Assembly (NCBI GenBank): GCA_003988855.1
Contig: QYAI01000250.1
Location: 1 to 21,442 of the forward strand
Direction of reading: 5' to 3'
DNA: 21,442 nucleotides
Source: Arachnopeziza araneosa
Lineage: Eukaryota; Ascomycota; Leotiomycetes; Helotiales; Arachnopezizaceae
Below the pieces are notes generated by a model. It was not told the DNA's origin. It was given only the letters and a program-made list of their open reading frames with translations, and searched no databases. Shown piece by piece: positions 1 to 9,535 of the stretch (position 1 is the first letter of the stretch; every line of letters starts with the position of its first letter). The translations under genes and the position numbers were made by a program.

Positions 1-345
1 ATCCCAGAGCCGCACCGTCCTGTCGNTAGAGCCCGAGACGACCTGCGTGCCGTCGGGTGAGAAGGCTACTGAGTNGACCNAGGNAGTGTGGCCCTTGAGC
101 GTCTGCAGCAGCGTCCCCGTAGCCGCATCCCAGAGCCGCACCGTCTCATCATTAGAGCCCGAGACGACCTGCGTGCCGTCGGGTGAGAAGGCTACTGAGN
201 AGACNNAGNNAGTGTGGCCCTTGAGCGTCTGCAGCGGCGTCCCCGTAGCCGCATCCCAGAGCCGCACCGTCCTGTCGTTAGAGCCCGAGACGACCTGCGT
301 GCCGTCGGGTGAGAAGGCTACTGAGTAGACCGAGGAAGTGTGGCC
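1..345 (-). repeat. 126-bp tandem WD40-coding repeats, near identical
   Basis: The same landmark (ATCCCAGAGCCGCACCG on the plus strand) recurs at 1, 127 and 253, giving an exact 126-bp (42-codon) period. Apart from ambiguous bases, the units differ at a handful of sites only: SND-R versus SND-E, and GT-P versus GT-L before LQTL. Nine of the bases are N (26, 75, 80, 84, 200, 205, 206, 209, 210). They fall in the codons of four residues per unit: the two after GHT, the one after the following V, and the one before D in GS-x-D. The pattern suggests near-identical repeats merged in assembly, with variation at sensor-surface positions. Confidence 0.93.
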
Positions 346-2877
346 CTCGAGCGTTTGTAACATTGCACTCCACTCTGATTCTACCCTGGGCCTTTTCTGG
401 ATCCAACGAGGAATACACTTCTCATATACCATTCGAACAATACTCTTCTCTGGGGCGAAAATAAGGGCCGAACAGTACGACTGCAGGGGCGCTTGGTCGA
501 TGATTGAACGACTATACAGGACAAATCTCTCAGCATCATGTAGAAATGCATAGAGTTGTGCTCCTCCGCCATCCTTACTAGATTAGCTTGGTCTCTCTGC
601 AAGCATTGCTAAAGCTACGCAAAAACTTACCTGCACCCGTTTCTTCAGCTGCCTGATCATTCCTATGCCTTCTGATAAGTTGCGCATAAGGCTAAGTGCT
701 TCGAGCCAATAAAGAAAGCTCTGACATAAAAACGAATAAACAGAGCTACTATCTTTGATCTCTTTCATTACCCTTTCAACATCGCACTCGAGTAGATGGT
801 TAGCCCAGTAAAGACACGGGTACCGTATTGTGGCTAATGGATCTGGACACGGTAGCTTGACTTGGTCGAGCAAGATTCCAGGAGCTGCTAAGCTATAGAT
901 GTCAAGTTTGAGTATCTGCGACATTGCCTGTAGTGATCGAGAGAAGATAATATAGTGTACGTCTTGCTTTTGAAAGAGAAATGGATCTTTAGATGCCTTT
1001 TTTACCAAAAAGTCCTTTGCTGATTGGTGAACAAAAAAAATCGTGCATTCTCGAAGTGTGAGAAAGGATTTGCAATAACCCACGATGTCGACTAGATCTT
1101 CTTTATGTTCGCTATCAACTCCGTCGGGTAATTGCACTAAAGTCACCAGCTCGTCGATTGTGATAGGCCGATACACAGTCGACACAACAGCTAGTACACT
1201 TATACAGAGTTCAGAGTCTTCTGACTTTATAATCTGGTCTAGCATCCGCTGGTAGAGTGCATCGAGTCCAGGAGGGAAGGCTTTTAACTTCTCGACCGCT
1301 TTCCACCCTGGAAGATTCGACAGCTCTTGGCAGACTAAGGCTACCCAAAGAAAAGTACCATCTGCGTTCAGCGATAGATGCTGTTGGACAGCGTCTCGTC
1401 TCTGGCTCGTGTATTTGTTCCGCGTTGCTAGCTCGTGGACTTTAGTCTGGATGAAAGTCGCAACGGCAGCGGAAACGGAGTCTGCATTTAGCTCAAGACA
1501 TAGCTTTTGTTTCTGCGTTGCCGTGTCCAGCCTTTTCTCGATTTCTGGCCAGTTGCGGCTAGAGACAAGCCACTTGACACGAGCAGATCCAGACGAACTC
1601 TGAGCGATGAAATCTAATAGTCTTGGCAAGTCGACTACGCATTCATCTAGCGCATCGACAATCAAATATATGTCATCAAGATTTGGGTCTTGTAAAATGC
1701 TAGAGAAAATCTTGGTCACAGCAACCCAGGAATTCGCGTCTTTAAAGAGCGCCTTGCCAGCTTTATTGTAACTCTTTTGGACATGCAAGACAAGAGATGG
1801 CTGCTGGTCAGCTAGCAGGTAAATCAGACCTCGTATCACGGCTGTGGCGTGGTTGATCCGGGAATCTGTAGCTTGACAAAAGAAGTACGACAGGATTACA
1901 GATTTAGCTGACTTCTGTAGCTCGTTGGCGATACCGCAAAGCAACATCGTCTTACCCTTGCCTGGGTCGCCCTTAATCCACAGTAACCGATCGTGTTGGC
2001 TAGTACGCCATTGTTGAAAGTCGGAGGCTTCTATCACCCACCTGTAAGCTTCTTCTAGTAAGCTACCCTTGGTGGCCTCGATACGTTCCTTATCATCGCG
2101 AGGGTCGGTAAGGCGTAAGTCTTGCATACATTTCTCCATTTTGTGAAGCTCATCCCACAGCCGACCGAATGCTTTCACTACTCCTTCGCCATAGATAGGG
2201 AACATAGTGACGCCGAAGATGCCTAACAATGAGTACACTTTATCTTCCTCCCGCCCCGTTTCTCTATGTTCTATCCACCGCATCCGCTTATCGATGCTGA
2301 TTTGAGATAAGGACTTTCCTTGAAGCGCAGAGGCAGGAATGTTCGTCAAATCATAAATTTGCGTCTCGAGAGTTTTCTTGTTGCCGAGTCGCTTGCCTTC
2401 CAGAGAAAAAAACTCGACCGAAGTCGGGGCAAGAAGCTCTTGAAGCGTCCAGCCTCGAGTGAACCATCTGCTCTTTCGAAAACTCGATTCCCAAGTGTGC
2501 TCAGACAGCTGATCGCTTGCTTCTTGCTTGCTTGTCGAAACATCTGATAGATAGACATAGCATTTGGACGCCCTTCGGTACCAGCGAAACATGGAGTTGA
2601 TCGAGCGCGACAGCTCAGCACCATTGTCCTTGTCGATGCAGCAGGTATCAACCCAAAAATATTGTAGACCATCTCGGCTAGCTTGCTCCCCACAGAACTT
2701 GATCTTCTTAAAACCCTCCTTTTCCTGGCCAGTCTTGTTGATCACTTCCGCATATGTGACTTCCTTGCTATTATCCTGTGCCCATGTGTGCGAGAGTATA
2801 GCATACTCAGGTATATCGCTCTTATCGAACTTGGTCAGGAGGATATTGCCATCGTTATCGTATCGTAAGAGACGCAT
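1..2877 (-). CDS. HET-NACHT-WD40 NLR (STAND) protein, partial at left edge
   Basis: Probable intracellular non-self recognition receptor of the het-d/het-e/HNWD type: a HET effector, a NACHT nucleotide switch and a WD40 sensor. Exon 1 (2877-631) encodes 749 residues. HET motifs are YAILSHTW (25-32), YFWVDTCCID (73-82) and RGWTLQELLAP (141-151). The NACHT P-loop GDPGKGKT is at 303-310, Walker B LIVDALDEC at 405-413, and a sensor-like WLVSSRNWPEIE follows near 436. I place a 57-nt phase-0 intron at 574-630 (donor CAG|GTAAGT, branch-like CTAAT, acceptor TAAG). Exon 2 (573-1) carries the linker common in this class (APLQSYCSALIFAPEKSIVR) and then WD40 repeats starting GHTSSVYSVAFSPDG. The frame stays open to position 1, so the remaining repeats and the stop lie outside. 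The start is the first ATG and fits the family's usual MRLL opening. Family assignment is firm; the cell-death role is inferred from known relatives. Confidence 0.93.
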
Positions 2878-3620
2878 TTTTAAATAGCTTCGCAGATCGT
2901 AAGCAAAAGGGTACTTCGAAGTTGCTAAGCCGTCAAGTTGGCATATATGCGAAGCGGGGTAATAATTTAGGTGAAGATATCAGGTCGAGGCTGGAGCTTT
3001 CAGCTCCTGCGGTAATGGCGTTGGTCGTGCATCAAGCTGTAAGCGCGCAAGAACTGCTATTCGGTCGGCACTATCGCACAGATGCTGGAAGTCATATTCG
3101 TAGTGGTGGTCCGAAGTGACACTCGATTAAGGCACGATGTGTTTCCTATTGCTTAGGGCAGGGTTAAACAGGCGGAAAGTTAGGAGCCTTCTTCAATCAG
3201 TCATTTCGATGCATGTTCCAGCCTTCGCCAGCCACGCTGCTCTAGCCACAAACAGCCTAGATTGATTACACAATTGTATTCCCAGGAGTACAACTGTGCC
3301 ATAAGTGCTTCTTCAATGAAATGAGAATGTAGAGTCGTATGTAGAATTTGTTTCCTGTCGGTTTATGTGGAGGTACTTTTATACCTGAGGCAACAAATTT
3401 ATTCAGCCACAGTGAGCGGGGTTGGCGGTGCAGCTACTCCATGAAGCGGCAACTGGCTCCGCGATGACAATCGGTACCTTGGGGGTACAACAACCAGGCA
3501 AGTGTGCACAGCCACAGGTGTCAAGAAGTCAAGCCCGCTTAAAAAAGTCATATGTAAAATTAGCGACACGCAATTCGCCTTCTACTGTACTTGTAGAACC
3601 GAAATATCGAAGACAACGCA
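2878..3620. other. Intergenic stretch upstream of the NLR
   Basis: No convincing gene is seen. Short open frames on the plus strand (about 2922-3119 and 3422-3634) have no recognisable motifs. The stretch should contain the promoter of the minus-strand NLR, but I see no clear TATA box close to its ATG. Confidence 0.5.
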
Positions 3621-3769
3621 TCATGCTGAGGTGATCAATGGTGGCTGTGGCTGAGGCTGTGCTGATGCATGCGGTAGTTGTGGTTGAGGCTTGTGGCTAT
3701 AAGGCTGGTCGAGTCTGAACATCACTTCGCCATTGATGTAGTATCGAGGTACTCCTGATACATCGCCCA
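3621..3769 (-). other. Orphan exon-like stretch with Gln/Pro-rich end
   Basis: Behind a good splice acceptor (TTATTCTAG, with a CTGAC branch just upstream) the minus strand reads 49 codons to a TGA at 3623-3621. The peptide has an ordinary globular look (GVPRYYINGEVMFRLDQPY) followed by a Gln/Pro-rich end (PQPQLPHASAQPQPQPP). It has no ATG of its own. A possible upstream exon at about 3930-4012 (containing MPYIYYFTVKYNLEI) ends at a GTATGT donor, but its phase does not match this frame. It could be the last exon of a decayed or unrecognised gene. I do not recognise the family. Confidence 0.25.
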
Positions 3770-4754
3770 CTAGAATAAGGGTCAGCAAGGTTATAACCTA
3801 CTGCTGATCGTAGCTTTGGATAAGAGTTGTTTCAAGACAAAGGAAGGAGCGATCAGGACAAGGCCATAGCCTAACTTTCCTCTCTTTGAATACATTAGGC
3901 TTGCACATACTTTGTACCTTGGCATATTCACATTGATTTCGAGGTTGTATTTCACAGTGAAGTAATATATATATGGCATTTTGATGGTAAGTTCTTGTTT
4001 CCGAGATTTCATGTAAACTTTAATTGGTATCAGACTCAAAAGCCGAAGTAGAACACTTTTTTATATGTGTTCCTGATGTAATGCAGCTACTTGTTATAAA
4101 GTAGAGATAAGGGCACAGAACTCGTTCATGTAGTCGATGAAGCAATGGGTATTTGCCTTGAAAACACAATTCTTCCCATACAATAAACTACAATCAGGGG
4201 TGTGCTCTATGAATCTTGCTTACTTAAATTGACATGTAAAAAAAAGTCCCAAGGACGTATTGCATATTTCATAGCTTATAGGGTACCTCCGTCGATATTT
4301 GAAAGGAATCATGTACCGAACTTGAACAACCAGAACACGAGCTACGATCAACTGGAGATGTAGCGACGGAGAAACTGATATAGAACTACTTATCGAGCAT
4401 GTGGCGAGCCTAGACCGCTATTTGCAGAGGACTTGAGAGTATTGCAGAAATACGTATGATTACATGGTCAGGGTTTCCGATCCTCTACACCGTATAAACT
4501 TTAATTCTAATCAGCTTCCTCAAAGAGCATGACCACATATGATTCACGAGAACAACACCAATGCTGCCACAAAATGTTTCGCTGCCTGACGTGGCATGAT
4601 AAAGTGCGCAAGCCACACTTCCCCACATTTTACCTAGATGGGTCAGATACGACGCTGCTTGGCTGACGGGCGTCAAATGGTTTCCGAGGACTGAAAAGCA
4701 ACGGGCAGTACCTATCTCGAAGCACATCTGTGGCGACCATTACGCCTACTATAT
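3770..4754. other. AT-rich intergenic stretch, no clear gene
   Basis: Apart from the possible exon fragment near 3930-4012 on the minus strand, nothing supportable is seen. An 80-codon minus-strand frame at 4485-4727 has an ATG, but no signal peptide, domain or splice context, and is left out. Confidence 0.45.
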
Positions 4755-5231
4755 ATGTCAACCTCACCTAACGCTATCTTTTCTTCGTACTATGAGGTCT
4801 TTAGCACGATTGTGGGTGCAGACACCATCACGCCGACAACCTCAGCTGTGCCCACTGTTAATATTCCGTCTCACATCTCCGCGCAGTGTGTCCTCAATAA
4901 GTGCTACTTCTTTTCGCGCTTCAGTGATTTTATACTCTCAGACGAAGTACAACTTGTCTCTCAAACAACGCTCCACCGGTCCTCCAAGGACCACCTCCGT
5001 AGCGGTCAATGCGCCTACGGCAATGGCTACCTAAATAATGCCGGCGATGCTTTGGGGGCCAGCATAGCCAATTGTCTGGCTGGCTGTGCCGAGACCGAAG
5101 GCTGTATTGGAGTTGATTACGCCGAGGACTGGTTTGGGCCGGGTTTGGCCGGATGTGAGTACTTGACAAGCCTCACTGGTGGGTCTTATAACGAATTTGA
5201 CTACGCTCTACTTGACGGTTACTCTACTTGA
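4755..5231 (+). CDS. Small Cys-rich protein with PAN/apple-like C-terminal half, possibly a fragment
   Basis: A 158-residue open frame. Residues 1-60 are Ser/Thr/Ile-rich (ITPTTSAVPTVNIPS). The second half has cysteines spaced like the PAN/apple-type modules of fungal extracellular proteins: GQCAYGNGYL, then ANCLAGCAETEGCIGVDYAED, then GLAGCEYL. Such modules usually bind sugars or proteins outside the cell, but no signal peptide follows the ATG, which lies inside a TATATATG run. The frame is open upstream to about 4692 without a better start. The central part (about 4890-5000) reads poorly as protein and may hide an intron. Most likely this is the 3' part of a secreted-protein gene that has lost its 5' end, or a mis-started model. 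Domain call is tentative. Confidence 0.45.
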   Translation: MSTSPNAIFSSYYEVFSTIVGADTITPTTSAVPTVNIPSHISAQCVLNKCYFFSRFSDFILSDEVQLVSQTTLHRSSKDHLRSGQCAYGNGYLNNAGDALGASIANCLAGCAETEGCIGVDYAEDWFGPGLAGCEYLTSLTGGSYNEFDYALLDGYST

Positions 5232-5725
5232 AGACAATGAACTTTATCGTTAGACGCAAAAATGAGGAGCACAGGGTATCAGATAGAAGGCGTTAAGATT
5301 ATTTTAGCAGATATGGCGATTCTACCCTATGAGAAATTGAACTTTAAAAACAAAGCTTTTGTCTCAGCAGCTTCATAACGGATTAAGATAAGATCCGAGC
5401 CAATTTTACCTATCGAAGTCGACTGAGATATTGGAATAGTTCGTGGGATCGACCAAGGTGATAAGTTTATATCTTTGTCTAATCACTCTCATAATAGATA
5501 GATTGTTTAATTGCCTAACAACACCTTAAATAACCCTACTAAGCATCACAAATAGATAGCCCACGCTACACTCGAGACCCTATCTATCGATGGTGGCACT
5601 CATTTCCAATTTTTCTTATCATTTTATTACTATTACCATAGCTTTACTTTGGTAAATCGACCTGCTTCTAAGTATTCCGATTGCGAAGCCGTCCCAAGTA
5701 CGGTATTTCTTCCGCTTGCAAATGT
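5232..5725. other. AT-rich spacer between convergent genes
   Basis: No open frame with coding character is seen. The stretch is AT-rich with several short GATAGAT-type motifs and probably holds the 3' untranslated ends of the plus-strand 4755 gene and the minus-strand 6271 gene. Confidence 0.5.
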
Positions 5726-6271
5726 TTACTTTGCGAGATCCTCAGGCTTCAGCATTCCACGCTTGATCATCTCTCCCACCACAGGGACGCCATCTCCAAA
5801 CAAGGTCGCCGACTTGAGCTTGAACCCTTTCGGACCGGCAGGATCCTTGACGCAATTGAAGAGGAAAGCCCCCGGCACAACGACATCCCACCGACGCCCC
5901 GACGAATCCGTCTTGGTCTTCTCGCCCGGGACGAGAAGATCGGCATAGACATTGGCAAAGCCGATCATCTCCCACCCGCCGTCACGCTCGTAGATGCAGG
6001 CATACCGACCCTGGTGTGAGTGCGCACTGAAGGGCGCATAGCCTGCCAGCCAGCCTTGCCACGATGCCTCCCCGGGCGGGAGGAGCGTGCCGTCGGATTT
6101 TGTAAAGGTGAAGTCGTCCGTGTGGTAGACGGTGTACGGTTCTGTCTTCATATTGCCGTGATCAAAGGCCTCTTGATGGTCGTTCAGGAAATCGAGAACG
6201 GGGTGCTCGCGCGAGAGTGGTTCACCATCCTTGGCGTATGTTCGGTAGGCTGGAATGGTGGGGTAAGACAT
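5726..6271 (-). CDS. SnoaL/NTF2-like protein
   Basis: A 181-residue intronless protein. The order of elements fits the cone-shaped NTF2/SnoaL fold: an N-terminal helical part (HPVLDFLNDHQEAFDHG, about 23-39), YHTDDFTFTKSDG (about 49-61), a helix around ASWQGWLAGYAPF (about 69-81), then strands HQGRYACIYERDGGWEMIGFANVYADLL (about 86-113) and WDVVVPGAFLFNCVKD (about 128-143). Family members act as small cyclases, isomerases or dehydratases, or have no known reaction; the substrate cannot be told here. There is no signal peptide or membrane segment, so it is probably cytosolic. The ATG sits in a good context (AGCAATG), with a TATAAA about 118 bp upstream. The fold assignment rests on pattern recognition only. 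Confidence 0.75.
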   Translation of the reverse strand: MSYPTIPAYRTYAKDGEPLSREHPVLDFLNDHQEAFDHGNMKTEPYTVYHTDDFTFTKSDGTLLPPGEASWQGWLAGYAPFSAHSHQGRYACIYERDGGWEMIGFANVYADLLVPGEKTKTDSSGRRWDVVVPGAFLFNCVKDPAGPKGFKLKSATLFGDGVPVVGEMIKRGMLKPEDLAK

Positions 6272-6388
6272 TGCTGGGGGTCCTTCTGAGGAACTTATTG
6301 AGTTGGGTAATGGGATTTTGAAGCCTGATGAAGATTATTGGCACGAGTAGGATATAGCTTCACTTGAGGGGAGGGGTCTGACGAAGAA

Positions 6389-6394
6389 TTTATA
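6389..6394 (-). promoter_or_regulatory. TATA box of the SnoaL-like gene
   Basis: TATAAA on the minus strand, 118 bp upstream of the ATG at 6271, a normal distance for a fungal core promoter. Confidence 0.5.
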
Positions 6395-6402
6395 CCTTGC
6401 TG

Positions 6403-6419
6403 GGCGCCTTAGAGGCGCC
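6403..6419. promoter_or_regulatory. GGCGCC dyad upstream of TATA box
   Basis: Two GGCGCC hexamers, each palindromic, are separated by TTAGA (GGCGCCTTAGAGGCGCC), 9 bp upstream of the TATA box on the minus strand. The 17-bp arrangement is symmetric apart from the spacer and stands out in an AT-rich promoter. It has the shape of a dimeric transcription-factor site; the factor is unknown. Confidence 0.35.
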
Positions 6420-7727
6420 ACAGGTACAGTCTTGATATGCCACCTGAGAATCGTAAGATTGACCCTGTCATAATAGTTAACCAATCATAGATTTGGAGGT
6501 TTTTTTACCGAACCCATTATGCTCTCATTGGTCATGTAGACTATCAAGTAGTTCAGTAGTTGGCTGAGATTGGGCTTTACTCACTGTCCGCAGTCCTTTA
6601 ATGCGTTGGCTTGCATATGCAAACCAGTCAATCAAAGTTCAATGTGATCGGCAGCCAAGCTCATGCTGGGACGGAGCATAACTGAATTCGGACTGCGAAT
6701 TCTCCACAGGGCTGAACAGTGATCCGCATCAGCCCAGTAACATGGACGGAAAAAACCCGTGGCTGATGACCACACTCCAAAATGCTAGGCGAGACTAAAG
6801 GCTTTTTGGAGGGCATCCCGTTTGTTTAGCGTATATCGCGAGGTTCCGACTTTATGTGCTCAGTTATTGGCCATTTATCGGGATCAGATACCTTTCAGGA
6901 TAAGCGGCACACAATGGCGCGGCGTGGTGATTGAAAACTTTCAGCTAAGCCACTCTTTCAGCTCCAATTTGGCTGGGTGGATGCATAATCACCCCGCACC
7001 AGGTCTCCACCGTCAACATTATTCTCCTGCCATCTTGCATCTCCTTTCGCTGATTGTCAGTGAGCAACGACGCAAAATGGGAGATATTATTCGGCAAGCG
7101 AGAGTAGGTGGTCATGGTCGAAAGAGCGCTAGTTTTTGGTCGGCATGGAGGCCAGGAGGATTCAAGTAGTGGCGCACATGCGAACTGAGCAAAGATGGTG
7201 GTAATCACGTGAATATAAATTGTAGAAATTCCCGCGATATAACAGTGTTACTCACACTGGAATGTGCTCACGGTACTTTCTTTTCTGTCTCTATACCTGA
7301 GCTAGTGCTGCTTGAGCCTGAGCTAATATGAGCAAACCTGGGTCGATAGTAAGCAACTCTGCACACCAGCTGAGCATGTTGCTCTTCCTATAGCGACATT
7401 AGAAAGGGATTATAGGCCACATACCTAGGTAGATGTCTACCAAATTTTTACCATTTCTTGTAACTTCAATTTATTATATTTTCATGTATTGAGACCCGGG
7501 TCAACCGGGGCCTAATCTCTGATTGGTTTGTCTACTTAAGTAGTTTTTGCGCGAATATAAACTTTCAGGGTGATGAGTGCCTCAGACTCTGGTCTGCTCC
7601 GGCACACATTACTCTGTTGACTGAAGAGCATATTTCTATCAGCCATGAATTTGCAAGGAAACGGCAAGAGAGATCATGCTTTTAAACGTGTCTGGATGAT
7701 AGGCTTTGAGTCCCACCTTATAAACCT
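6420..7727. other. Intergenic stretch without a recognisable gene
   Basis: Open frames on both strands around 6822-7208 begin at non-ATG codons and show no family motifs. A CACGTG E-box (near 7206) lies just before a TATAAA (near 7213) on the plus strand, but no open frame of note follows. I see no transposon terminal repeats or target-site duplications. Confidence 0.45.
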
Positions 7728-9535
7728 TCAGCCGCCTCCTAGCGTATCTGGACGGTTCTCTCCGAGTTTGATCTGATCAGCTTCCTTTACGCGTACATCC
7801 AAATCTTCTGCCTCCTTCTGACGGGCTTTGTCCCTGTGAGTGTCCGCTAGCACAGCCATACTGCGTAGCGTATCTGGGTGGTTTGCTCCAAGTTTGATAT
7901 TTCGATTCTCTATCACTTGTACAATTAAATCTTCTGCCTCCTTCAAGCGGCTTTGGTTCGCGTACGTGCCTGCTAGGCTGGTCATACTGCGTAACGTAGA
8001 TGGATGATCGACTCCGAGCTGCATCTTACGAGTCTCTATTACCCGTACCTCTAAATCTTCAGTATCGCTCCAGCGGCCTTGTTTCCCGTAAATGTCTGCT
8101 AGTTTTGCCACACTGTTTAGTGTAGCTAGGTGATTCGTTCCAAATTTAAGCCTACGAGTCTCTATTACCTGTGAAAACAACTCTTCAGCCCCTTCCCAGT
8201 TGCCTTGGTTCTTGTACATGTGTGCTAGGTCGACCATATTACTCAGTGTATCCGGATGGTCCGCGCCAAGCTTTTGCTCTTGATTCTCTACATGTTGTAG
8301 GTCTGCTTTCCGATAATGCCCTAGGTACCATTGGGCTCTTGTCATACCATGCGGTCTTCCCTCGAGTGATGGAACAGATTTCGCTGATGGCATGCAGGAG
8401 GTCTGATAGGTCTGCCGAGTTGATGAACGCGTAGTATCGAACAACTCGAGGAGTTGATGGTTACTAAGCCATGACTCCTGACCGGTGCCGATAGTCTCGG
8501 TCTTGGCTAACATCATTTGACGAAAAGGATGTGCGAGCTCAAAAGCACGAATCAAGTTCGCTTACTGGAATCCTCTAGTAAGATGTACTCTGTTTTTTGA
8601 ACCTTCCTAAATCCCTGAATATTCTGGAAGCGAAGTCCGAGGATGGCATCAAATGCCTCCCAAGAGTTGATAAAGTCCATGTATACGGGTGACACCCTCC
8701 CAATTGCATCTTCCAAAATGAAAGGTTCTCGGAACATTGACCTCTCCAAGTGACTTGGAAGGACACGCTGTATTGAGACAACAGCTTCGTATGTCGCAAT
8801 GTTTGTCACGAATATTTTACTCATCATAGATTTTAACTCAGACGCCAGTTGGTGGAACCACTTGAGACGTAGAGCATCAGAAACTTTGATGGCCATAGTA
8901 GATATGAGTGTATTATTCTCTTTCAAGCGGTCTCGCACCTCTGTTATAATGGCTGTCTGCTTCTGTATCTCGTCGTTTGCTTTCGCTTCGGAATCAGTGA
9001 GAAGTGCATTCAACTTACTGTCGTTAACTGGCATAGCGCTTCTGTATATCGTAAGAATATGATCTATTTTAATAAAGTTTTGAGAGTTGGACACTTACAC
9101 GCTCAAAGTCGCCAACAACATATTAATTGACTGACTGTGGGCACCAATTTCTGCTCTGAACTTTGAAACATCGCTACTCTGCATCACCTGCCACTGGATC
9201 TTCCGAGAAGCATCACGGAAGATGCTCCCAGAGCCAGCCTCGCCAAGACTTGGTTTGTACTTTTTGACCTTTTTCGAAAAGTCTGTGATGCATCCTCGAC
9301 AGCTCTCTGCAGTCCGGCGCGCTGTTTCGTGGAGAGCATTCAGCTCTGGAGAACTATTGTGAGATCTAGAAAGCAGGTCAACTTGCAGCAGCGCTCGCTC
9401 GAAGCCCCAAAGTTCTCGCACAATCTCTTGATACTCCGCAGCTGCCCTTCTGCTACTGTTCAGGGCTTCGACAAGATCTTTGGCCAAGAGGCAGATGCTG
9501 ATAATGTCGCCGACAGACCCTACGCCGATAGCCAT
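7728..9535 (-). CDS. STAND-type N-terminal domain, ubiquitin-like region and TPR array protein
   Basis: Proposed 563-residue protein in three exons: 9535-9099, 9041-8566 and 8506-7728. Intron 1 (57 nt) has donor GTAAGT and acceptor TACAG; intron 2 (59 nt) has donor GTAAGC and acceptor GTTAG. Phases match and the total is 564 codons. Residues 1-145 resemble the fungal N-terminal helical domain of STAND proteins (MAIGVGSVGDIISICLLAKDL, SQSINMLLATLS). Residues 150-215 are polar and helical, coiled-coil-like. Residues 235-303 (LPSHLERSMFREPFILEDAIG, FINSWEAFDAIL, TEYILLED) match the region of fungal ubiquitin-like-domain proteins, which normally run on further. From about 363, kinesin-light-chain-type TPR units follow (LG-NHPDTL-SM--LA). 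No NACHT or NB-ARC is present. Unspliced, the second exon stops at 8552, so two neighbouring remnants remain an alternative. The array ends abruptly after PDTLGGG. Confidence 0.72.
7741..8370 (-). repeat. 126-bp tandem TPR-coding repeats (about five units)
   Basis: The same site in the LG-x-x-H/R-PDTL codons recurs at 7741, 7867, 7993, 8119 and 8245, an exact 126-bp (42-codon) spacing. Each unit encodes a TPR pair: SM--LA--Y--Q-R--EAEDL-V-VIE-R--KLG--HPDTL. Unlike the WD40 array at the left edge, the units have diverged clearly at both DNA and protein level, while the period has been kept without any indel. Confidence 0.92.

Noticed and set aside
47..553. Plus-strand open frames over the WD40 array
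   Set aside because: They are antisense to the WD40-coding exon; the repeat pattern reads as WD40 only on the minus strand.
6822..7208. Overlapping open frames on both strands
   Set aside because: Both begin at non-ATG codons and show no motif, splice support or codon pattern of a gene.
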